Part shown: positions 5,031 to 11,419 of the stretch, piece by piece
How positions within the stretch are numbered: the first letter of the stretch is position 1
Layout: every line of letters starts with the position of its first letter
DNA from: an uncultured Bacteroidia bacterium
GTDB lineage: Bacteria > Bacteroidota > Bacteroidia > Bacteroidales > CAJPTX01
Direction of reading: 5' to 3'
DNA length: 12,764 bases
NCBI GenBank assembly: GCA_938038735.1
Contig: CALHSW010000023.1
Location: forward strand, 1-12,764
Position numbers and translations under genes: made by a program
Notes under the pieces: generated by a model
The model's input: only the letters and a program-made list of their open reading frames with translations
The model's database searches: none
What the model was told of the DNA's origin: nothing

Positions 5031-5426
5031 CTGGGCGAAGGTCGAGCGGCAATAGAATTCGCCCGCAATAGCAATTCGTGGGCGGACACGGAGCAGCCCA
5101 TAGAGCGGGCGCAGTACTTTAGGGAGCTGCGAGAGAGCGGATTGTCCAAGAGTGAGATAGCGAAACGGCTAAAGCAGCTGGAGGGGCGCAACGCGAGGCT
5201 CGTGGAGGAACTCTCATACCTCACCCCGCACGGGAAGACCATGGGCATCTTGCTTTCCAACAAAAACCTAGAGCAGGGTGACAATAGGAGGGATGTCGAG
5301 TCAATAGCGCAATGGGTGGGAAAAGCCATGATGGAGCATCCATTGCTTGCCAGCGCGCAGAGGAACCAGCTTTTCGATTACCTATTGTACAACGGTGCGG
5401 CGATTTCTGTTGGTGTTTTGCGGATA
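5031..5426 (+). pseudogene. ParB-HTH-like fragment of a phage polyvalent protein
   Basis: The frame is open from 5031. It contains PIERAQYFRELRESGLSKSEIAKRL, resembling the helix-turn-helix of ParB/KorB-type proteins (helix, GLSKSEIA turn, recognition helix), then ELSYLTPHGKTM, IAQWVGKAMMEHP and a tail FDYLLYNGA. Similar regions occur, as I recall, in polyvalent proteins of Bacteroidota phages and conjugative elements. The only possible starts in frame are non-ATG codons such as TTG 5142, which would cut off the first HTH helix, so the N-terminus is lost. The other end is lost too. Near 5405-5427 the sequence runs into the 143-bp repeat, and the reading frame that continues to 5741 is repeat and flanking DNA rather than this protein. 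The ParB nuclease domain is absent. Confidence 0.5.
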
Positions 5427-5569
5427 TGGCTGCGCCGCGGCGCATTGCGTGTGCATGCTAAAGCGTTGCCATATCTGTCCATGCGAAAATGTAACGGCTT
5501 GCAGCCCTGCTGGTTGTACGTGCATGCGGGTTTACCCGCCGCGGCGGCGGCGCACCCGCAGTTCGTTCA
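5427..5569 (+). repeat. 143-bp dispersed repeat, copy 2
   Basis: This is the gapless match to the reverse complement of 1289-1431, with about 21 differences. Within it GCGGG-TTTA-CCCGC can form a small hairpin just before the CCGCCGCGGCGG palindrome. The identical right end (CGCACCCGCAGTTCGTTCA) is the best-conserved part. It interrupts the ParB-like fragment on its left, and its right end borders the non-phage DNA leading to the type IX cargo gene. Confidence 0.85.
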
Positions 5570-5610
5570 AGTATTTGTAAACTCATTCGTAAGTACAGCT
5601 GACTGGCAAT

Positions 5611-5757
5611 ATGCCTCAAAGACGACTAGCAGCACTCTGCAGTCCACGTTTTTCTCAATCTCTTACCCGTGTCGTCTCGGTACTCCTCTTGATTTTCACT
5701 TTCTACGTCGCAAGAAAAATGACACGCTTGGTAGCATATAAAAAACTGTGTAGCTAG
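5611..5757 (+). CDS. Possible small membrane protein (48 residues)
   Basis: ATG 5611 opens a 48-residue frame, MPQRRLAALC..., with a basic N-terminus, one hydrophobic run VVSVLLLIFTFYV at 21-33 and a basic tail ARKMTRLVAYKK, ending at TAG 5755-5757. The layout fits a single-pass membrane peptide with basic residues on both sides of the helix. I see no clear ribosome site or promoter, and an overlapping frame is also open here, so it may be chance. It is not related to any family I recognise. Confidence 0.25.
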   Translation: MPQRRLAALCSPRFSQSLTRVVSVLLLIFTFYVARKMTRLVAYKKLCS

Positions 5758-5761
5758 CGCA

Positions 5762-5810
5762 TTGGCTTGTACAACCAATTGACAATCAGTAGTCAAGACT
5801 GATTGTCAAT
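5762..5810. repeat. Two adjacent palindromes upstream of the type IX cargo gene
   Basis: ATTGACAATCAGT (5778-5790) and ACTGATTGTCAAT (5798-5810) are perfect 13-bp inverted repeats around a 7-base loop. Immediately left is an imperfect palindrome TTGG-C-TTGTACAA-CCAA (5762-5778), which includes the 8-bp palindrome TTGTACAA. No T-run follows the main stem. Both lie about 80-120 bases upstream of the likely promoter, so they could be operators, a terminator remnant for upstream DNA, or a boundary scar of the mobile region. Confidence 0.6.
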
Positions 5811-5886
5811 CGGGCTTACCTATGTTCTCCCATATCATGACCATCCTCAGAGCAAGAACGAAAGCAAAAAATCCCATTCTTTTTCC

Positions 5887-5894
5887 TACCTTTG
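5887..5894 (+). promoter_or_regulatory. Probable promoter -7 element for the type IX cargo gene
   Basis: TACCTTTG matches the Bacteroidota TAnnTTTG element. No TTG is seen at the usual distance upstream, so the -33 box is weak. If used, transcription begins near 5900, which leaves ATG 5911 or ATG 5938 as the start codon and excludes the longer open frame from 5803. Confidence 0.45.
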
Positions 5895-5937
5895 GCTGGA
5901 ATTCAGTACCATGCGAATGGGGGTAAACTTTATAGAC

Positions 5938-8900
5938 ATGAAGCCGTTTACTGCACGTCTCCTCCCTATGCTCATCACCCTTTTTACGCTATCTTCCCTT
6001 TCCTATGCACGCGCGAATGGCGATACCATAACGGTCGATGGGATTATCTACAAAAAGGTAGACGAGGGACAACTGACAATAGTAGGTTTCGATAGGGACT
6101 ACGGCAAAGTCTACCACCTCAATCGTCACGTCACGGTCAACCGTCAGGAGTATACCGTTGTCAATTCAACGCCGCTAAAGGCTTTGAACATCGGGAGCAT
6201 TGATAGTATTGCTATTCCTGAGTTCGCGAGAGACCTCGTGATGCCCTCCGACCTGCGCGCCATGAGCAATCTAAGGTTTTTAAAAGTCAGTGCTAGCGCA
6301 TTGGGTGACTACAAGGATTACCGGCTAATAGCAAAGCACCTCACGGGGAAGCACCCCATACTCCTTGATTTTTTTACTTTCCCTTCCTGGGCCACGCAGC
6401 AAGATGGTGTACACTACTCGGCCGATGGCTCTACCCTCCTATTTACGGGGAAAATAGAAAAATCGGCATCATTCCGCTGCTTTTATCTTCCAGGACGTGT
6501 TAAGCACATCGCCCCATACGCAATCGGGGCCGTCTATAGCGCTCTATTCCTAGTTCTCCCGCAAAGCATTATCTCCATCAGCCCAACGCAAATAAAGAGA
6601 GAGAGGCCCGTTAAAAAGGACAACCTAGGGTTAAGTGTAATTGACGATAGACAAAAATGTGTCTATTTCGCCCCAAGCTCCTGTCTATTACCCCCTGATA
6701 ATATACGCTTTGACCCCCTTGTTGATTCAAATGATTCAGACTACGAATTCCAGGTGCCCTTCGCGGTAAGCCCCAGCGAGGAGGCGGTAGGAATTCACCA
6801 CTCCACTTGGGCTCAGAACACGCCCATTGAATGGAGGATGAGCCCAATATCCTTACCAGCGTACATTGAAGTCTATACTAAGCCCCATCGCCTCAAACTA
6901 ACAATAAATAGAGCGATTGATGCCACTCGGTATGCACATAAAAAATGGGAATTGGGAGGCCAAAGTACGAAAACCGTCACCAAAGACACTACCCTCTCCG
7001 CTAAAAAGTTTGAGTACTATAAGCTTGAACCCCTGCCAAGCGTCAACCAGCGTTTTCTTGGCTTCATGATCTTAAAAGACAACCTAGCACCAAAAGACAC
7101 AATCCGAACTTCCAGCGAATTTTGTTTGGGTATTGGCAGGGTGAAAATAGCCCCTCAGTTTGCTAACGCTGATGAGTATGTCGCAGGCTTTGACTATATT
7201 CTCTCCAACGATAAAAAAACGCTCAAATGGTGGAAGAACCTTCCTGATGACAAAGACATTACTCACCTCCGTATCCCATCGGTTACCCGTTGCGGTGCCA
7301 ATTATCTTAATACTCCACCCACATCAGGCTCCTATGCCTTCCCAGCGCAGCTAACGCAGATTGGTCCGCGTGCCGTGAGCAACATTGGCAATCTGCGAGA
7401 ACTCACCATCGACCACAACCTTACGCTCGAAAAATCTTCTCTTGCTGGGTGTTCGCAGCTTCAAATTATTCGTCTTCTCAACGACCAACCCTTCCCTGAA
7501 AACGCCATTCGGGATGCATTCTTCCCAGACCCTGTACCCTCCAACCTCATTTTGGTAGTCCCAAAAGAAAAGCAGGCCATTTGGAAGGACGTTAGAGATA
7601 AACTTGGCGCACCGCTTAAAGACATTCCCCCTGTTGTAAAGCTGTTGAACAAGAAGTCAAAAGAGGCCTCTATGCATGTTTTGTGGAAGGAGAGCATACA
7701 CGCTGCGCAGTGGAATGAGGTCGTAGCTGACTCCATTGAACTCCCCGCCTTTGCCCCATTTAAGGTTGATTTTACCCCTTTGCCTGTCTTTGATTTTGAT
7801 AGTATCTGTACGCTCCCCGATGGCAGCTCCTTTGATTACCGCGATACGCTCCTTGCCACCCAAGACCTTGCGTTCGCTCCTAAATGCCACCGCGTTCAAT
7901 ACCCCATTCGCTTCTCTTCGTTCTTGCATGGCTCCATGCGGATACTGACAGCGGCTGATAGTACTATGCTTGATTCTGGCTCTCTTGTAACACGACATAC
8001 TAAGATTGTGCTAAAAGCCTCCCCGGCGCAGCACTACCGTTTTGTCCGGTTTACTGTTAATGGCCAGTCCGTCATGCAAAACCCTTACATTAAGACCACG
8101 CTCTCACCGCTTAACATCGTTGCATTCTTTAAGCCCATCCTCCACCTCATCTCCTTTGATAATCAGAATGAATCCCCTTGGACAGTGCTTGACTCTGCAG
8201 GAGTCCCCGTACCTTCCTACGTGAATGCTAGGGGAGAGATATCCTTTGACTCTATTGCAGAAAATCAAAGCTACACGTTCATCCCTAAGCCTCAGGCTGG
8301 GCATAAAATTCGTCATGCCTACGTCAATGGTTCGCCTTTTCGCAGCGCTGACACTACGCTCACCGTCATGGGACCTGTAACGCTCTCTGCATCCACTGAG
8401 ACCAAAACGTGCTTTGTCAATATCCCCAACCCCGACATCTATGGGAACATTACGCTACAGCTCCCTTCTGGCTCTCCTGTGGAGCCAAATACTCGCATTC
8501 CATGGGGCGAAACGCTGCTAGTTAGTTCCAACATTAATAAGCGTTACTTCTCCTTCAAAAGTTTCGTCATTAACGGTGTGTTCTACGAAAAGGAGTCAAT
8601 GACCCTAAAAGCCGAAACGGATACCATTACTATAGATCTCTTGGCCGAACCCATTAACTTTACCGTCTACGTAGAACCCGATGATCGATTTGATGTCACA
8701 GTCTCTTCACCTATGCAGGTTGCGCGTGACGCTAAGGACGATGGCCTTTGGGGCGTTCTTCCTGATCAACCCATCACGATAGCACTCAACGCCGTGCCGG
8801 GTTGGGTTGTAGAAAGTATGGAGTTTGCTTGGGATGGTTTTGATAAGGAAAGTTTCCAGGGGGCGTACAAGGAATGCAGCGTAAAAGCCAACCTCACGGT

Positions 8901-10176
8901 GCACCCAAAACTTTCCAGGGTGTTTTACCATATCTCGCTCCCAACAAAGAAGAAGGCCGGCACTGTTATAGCTTACAACCAGCAATTGAAAGAGATTAAA
9001 GCCTCAACCAAACTTTCCTTCGGAGACTCGATTACCATCCTCCCTGAGGCAGGTCAAGGCTATGCGCTTAAGAGCCTCTCCATCAACGGAACCATCGTGC
9101 CACCACGCCAAACGATAATTGTTGTTACTGGCAACATCACTGTATCTGCACTTTTTGACAAAGTGACGCACAACAAGTCAGACTCGCTCATTGTTGAAAA
9201 TGATAGTACGACGCTACGCTATGCTGGAAATGCGAAGCTTGACACTATCGATTTTGACCATTTCCAGCCCCTTGTCAGCGTTGCCACTATCGCCGCCGAG
9301 GCCTTTGCCTACAATCCATGCATCACTACGGCATTTATCACTGGGAACGTGCAAACCATTGAAGGCCGCGCATTCTTTGGATGTAATAATTTACGAACCG
9401 TTATCATTGGTACAGCCGTACGCTATATCGGTGCGCAGGCTTTTGCCGGTACTGACCAGCTTGAGGTTATCGACATTCTACAGACTAACCCTGACTTGCT
9501 AGTCCTCGATCCTGCTATTTTGCAACAAACGAGGGGTGCAGATCCTCATTACGTTTTCAGGGTTCCTAACGAATCCTACGATGCGTTTCGTACACATCCT
9601 AAGTGGCAACATGTGACCATTGTGCCGCAAACCGTTGATTGGACGTTTATATTGGAGTCTTCTGATTTTCAACTGAACGTCACGCTCTTTGATTTTAATG
9701 GGAAGCAGCAGCAGTTCGTGATTACGCAGGGCGAGAGTACGCTTACTCTCCCGGGCGGTAGCCACGTTGCCATTGCAAGCGCATCTTCTGCCGCGCAAAC
9801 TATCCTACGCGTAGCCATGGGCGATGCGGCTACCGCGCTGCCGTGCGAAAACAGAGCATTAAAAGAACTCTCTATCAACGTACTACAGCACGAGACAAAT
9901 GAAAAAAAGACTGGGTTCTCCCTTGGGAAAGAGTATAAAACGCTTGTACAGGTTGCCCCTAATCCTACGCAAAGTACTCTGTCCATTACCCCTGTTCAAT
10001 ATTCTACTACGCTTCACTACGCGCTGTACAACGTTCGGGGTACTGCCGTTGCCAATGGTGTCGTTGACAATGCTGCAATGGTTCTACTGAATGTAAACAA
10101 TCTTGTGCCTGGGGTGTATATTCTTTGTGTTGAGAATGAGAAAGAAGTACAAACGTTGCGCATTATCAAATGGTAG
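5938..10176 (+). CDS. Type IX-secreted surface protein with LRR-like and InlB-like repeats
   Basis: I chose ATG 5938 because it begins a clear signal peptide (MKPFTARLLPMLITLFTLSSLSYARA, cleavage about residue 26) and lies just past a TAnnTTTG element. The 1412-residue product ends with a type IX secretion sorting domain (about 1339-1412: VAPNPTQSTLSI, LYNVRGTAVANG, VPGVYILCV, LRIIKW). The protein should cross the outer membrane through the Por machinery and be attached to the surface or released. BspA-like leucine-rich segments appear near 80-118 and 440-520 and most clearly at about 1110-1181 (IAAEAFAYN, IEGRAFFGCNNLRTVIIG, IGAQAFAG). Between about 699 and 1075 are divergent InlB-type B repeats with FTVNGQSV, AYVNGSPF, FVINGVFY and LSINGTIV units. 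No protease or other catalytic motif is seen. An adhesin-like role is inferred. The gene may be cotranscribed with mtnN 34 bases downstream. Confidence 0.85.
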   Translation: MKPFTARLLPMLITLFTLSSLSYARANGDTITVDGIIYKKVDEGQLTIVGFDRDYGKVYHLNRHVTVNRQEYTVVNSTPLKALNIGSIDSIAIPEFARDLVMPSDLRAMSNLRFLKVSASALGDYKDYRLIAKHLTGKHPILLDFFTFPSWATQQDGVHYSADGSTLLFTGKIEKSASFRCFYLPGRVKHIAPYAIGAVYSALFLVLPQSIISISPTQIKRERPVKKDNLGLSVIDDRQKCVYFAPSSCLLPPDNIRFDPLVDSNDSDYEFQVPFAVSPSEEAVGIHHSTWAQNTPIEWRMSPISLPAYIEVYTKPHRLKLTINRAIDATRYAHKKWELGGQSTKTVTKDTTLSAKKFEYYKLEPLPSVNQRFLGFMILKDNLAPKDTIRTSSEFCLGIGRVKIAPQFANADEYVAGFDYILSNDKKTLKWWKNLPDDKDITHLRIPSVTRCGANYLNTPPTSGSYAFPAQLTQIGPRAVSNIGNLRELTIDHNLTLEKSSLAGCSQLQIIRLLNDQPFPENAIRDAFFPDPVPSNLILVVPKEKQAIWKDVRDKLGAPLKDIPPVVKLLNKKSKEASMHVLWKESIHAAQWNEVVADSIELPAFAPFKVDFTPLPVFDFDSICTLPDGSSFDYRDTLLATQDLAFAPKCHRVQYPIRFSSFLHGSMRILTAADSTMLDSGSLVTRHTKIVLKASPAQHYRFVRFTVNGQSVMQNPYIKTTLSPLNIVAFFKPILHLISFDNQNESPWTVLDSAGVPVPSYVNARGEISFDSIAENQSYTFIPKPQAGHKIRHAYVNGSPFRSADTTLTVMGPVTLSASTETKTCFVNIPNPDIYGNITLQLPSGSPVEPNTRIPWGETLLVSSNINKRYFSFKSFVINGVFYEKESMTLKAETDTITIDLLAEPINFTVYVEPDDRFDVTVSSPMQVARDAKDDGLWGVLPDQPITIALNAVPGWVVESMEFAWDGFDKESFQGAYKECSVKANLTVHPKLSRVFYHISLPTKKKAGTVIAYNQQLKEIKASTKLSFGDSITILPEAGQGYALKSLSINGTIVPPRQTIIVVTGNITVSALFDKVTHNKSDSLIVENDSTTLRYAGNAKLDTIDFDHFQPLVSVATIAAEAFAYNPCITTAFITGNVQTIEGRAFFGCNNLRTVIIGTAVRYIGAQAFAGTDQLEVIDILQTNPDLLVLDPAILQQTRGADPHYVFRVPNESYDAFRTHPKWQHVTIVPQTVDWTFILESSDFQLNVTLFDFNGKQQQFVITQGESTLTLPGGSHVAIASASSAAQTILRVAMGDAATALPCENRALKELSINVLQHETNEKKTGFSLGKEYKTLVQVAPNPTQSTLSITPVQYSTTLHYALYNVRGTAVANGVVDNAAMVLLNVNNLVPGVYILCVENEKEVQTLRIIKW

Positions 10177-10210
10177 CGTAAATATTATTCAACGTTAAAG
10201 CAAAGTGACC

Positions 10211-10894
10211 ATGAAAATCGGTATTGTTGTTGCAATGGAGAAGGAATTTAACCCTATCGTTAATTCCTTGGAAAATAGTGACTTTCGTGTTGATGGACAC
10301 TTTACTTTTGCATGGGGAAATTTTGGTAACCACAACGTTATAGCCGTCCGCGCCGGTATCGGGAAAGTACACGCTGCGTTGGGTACTACTATGCTTATCT
10401 ACCACGCTCGTCCTGACTGTATACTAAGCATTGGCTGTAGCGGAGCCATCGACAAGGCTCTCAACGTAGGAGATATCGTTTGTGCCGACGAGGTGGTTTA
10501 CCACGACGTATGGTGCGGAGAGGGCAACGACTTTGGACAGGTGCAGGGTTGCCCTTCACGTTTCTCTAGCTACCCTAAGCTACGTGAAAAGTTCACAGAC
10601 TGCGGAGAGGTAAAGAGGAGTGGCCTATTTGTGAGTGGGGAATTCTTTATTCCGACACCAGAGGTACTCCAACGACTTAACGACCGCTTCTGCGGTGCCA
10701 TCGCCACCGATATGGAGTCGGCTGCCGTGGCGCAGACCTGTTGGATTGAGGATTACCCTTTTGCCGCCCTCCGAGTTATCAGTGACACGCCGTGCAAGCC
10801 TGAACTCTCCCCTGCTGCGCAATACCAACGATTTTGGAACGACAATCCAGACGAGTCGTTCATCCGCATTATGAACATTGTAAAGAGCATTTGA
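10211..10894 (+). CDS. mtnN: 5'-methylthioadenosine/S-adenosylhomocysteine nucleosidase
   Basis: This cytosolic enzyme of 227 residues (family about 230) removes adenine from S-adenosylhomocysteine and methylthioadenosine. It keeps the key residues of the E. coli enzyme: Glu12 in MKIGIVVAMEKEF, the purine/ribose loop SIGCSGAIDKALNVGDIV at 73-90 followed by YHDV, the Met168-Glu169 pair in ATDMESAAVAQ, and catalytic Asp192 in RVISDTP. ATG 10211 gives the standard MKIGI start; GTG 10205 would add two residues. The stop is 7 bases before luxS, so the two are almost certainly one operon making S-ribosylhomocysteine and then AI-2 precursor. No strong TAnnTTTG promoter is visible in the 34 bases after the preceding gene, so it may share the upstream transcript. 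Confidence 0.95.
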   Translation: MKIGIVVAMEKEFNPIVNSLENSDFRVDGHFTFAWGNFGNHNVIAVRAGIGKVHAALGTTMLIYHARPDCILSIGCSGAIDKALNVGDIVCADEVVYHDVWCGEGNDFGQVQGCPSRFSSYPKLREKFTDCGEVKRSGLFVSGEFFIPTPEVLQRLNDRFCGAIATDMESAAVAQTCWIEDYPFAALRVISDTPCKPELSPAAQYQRFWNDNPDESFIRIMNIVKSI

Positions 10895-10901
10895 ACTTAT
10901 A

Positions 10902-11384
10902 ATGGAAAAGATTCCTAGCTTTCAAATCAACCATCTTCTCCTGCATAGGGGGGTGTACATATCGCGTCAGGATACGTTTGGACAAACTACAATCACCACC
11001 TTCGATGTGCGCATGAAGGCTCCAAACCGTGAACCTGTCATGGATCAAGGGGCAATGCACACCCTAGAACATCTCATCGCCACCTACCTACGCAATGACT
11101 CCGATTGGGGCAAGAGGATTGTATACTGGGGCCCTATGGGATGCCTCACGGGGAGCTATCTTATCGTGGAGGGGGATTGGCAACCAACCGACATTTTGCC
11201 TCTCCTGCGTAATGCCTTTCGGTTTGTCATAAGCTTTGAGGGTGAAATCCCTGGGGCTACTGCCCACGACTGCGGTTGCTACCAGTTGCACAACCTCCCG
11301 CTAGCTAGGCAGGAAGCCCAGAAATACCTTACTGAGGTTCTTACCAATCCTTCGCCCGAACGTCTGACCTACCCAAAGGAGTAG
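10902..11384 (+). CDS. luxS: S-ribosylhomocysteine lyase (AI-2 synthase)
   Basis: The 160-residue protein matches LuxS end to end (family about 150-170). The metal site is His53 and His57 of the HTLEH motif plus Cys124. Glu56 is the catalytic acid/base, and Cys81 in GPMGCLTGSY is the catalytic cysteine. It splits S-ribosylhomocysteine into homocysteine and 4,5-dihydroxy-2,3-pentanedione, the precursor of AI-2, recycling the product of MtnN just upstream. The N-terminus (MEKIPSFQINH) is typical, so the ATG at 10902 is secure. One oddity: the motif usually reading CGNY is CGCY (124-127), placing a second cysteine beside the metal ligand. The gene converges on the OstA-like gene with a 35-base gap. 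Confidence 0.97.
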   Translation: MEKIPSFQINHLLLHRGVYISRQDTFGQTTITTFDVRMKAPNREPVMDQGAMHTLEHLIATYLRNDSDWGKRIVYWGPMGCLTGSYLIVEGDWQPTDILPLLRNAFRFVISFEGEIPGATAHDCGCYQLHNLPLARQEAQKYLTEVLTNPSPERLTYPKE

Positions 11385-11386
11385 GC

Positions 11387-11409
11387 AGCCATTGGCTTAG
11401 CTAACGGCT
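11387..11409. terminator. Possible shared terminator hairpin between convergent genes
   Basis: AGCCATTGG and CTAACGGCT pair over 9 positions with one mismatch and one G-U around CTTAG, in the gap between the luxS stop and the stop of the minus-strand gene. No T-run follows on either strand, so termination would be weak or factor-dependent. The call rests mainly on position. Confidence 0.35.
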
Positions 11410-11419
11410 CCCATCAGCT

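Noticed and set aside
1643..5084. Similarity between CGAATTGC...CGAATT patterns at 1644-1668 and on the minus strand near 5057-5081
   Set aside because: Only about 20 scattered bases agree, with a gap, and GAATTCG-like words recur by chance and at IS ends here. It is too weak to call a shared element.
4589..5329. 246-codon minus-strand frame spanning two phage fragments
   Set aside because: It is Ser/Leu/Arg-rich with no motif, and lies antisense to sequence with recognisable helix-turn-helix and helical protein on the plus strand.
5142..5741. A single 199-residue protein running through the second 143-bp repeat
   Set aside because: The first part belongs to a ParB-like fragment, while the rest is repeat and flanking DNA that happens to stay in frame. 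The TTG start also cuts the helix-turn-helix.
5803..5937. N-terminal extension of the type IX cargo protein from TTG 5803
   Set aside because: It places 45 residues before a clear signal peptide, starts at a rare codon inside a palindrome, and lies largely upstream of the TAnnTTTG element.
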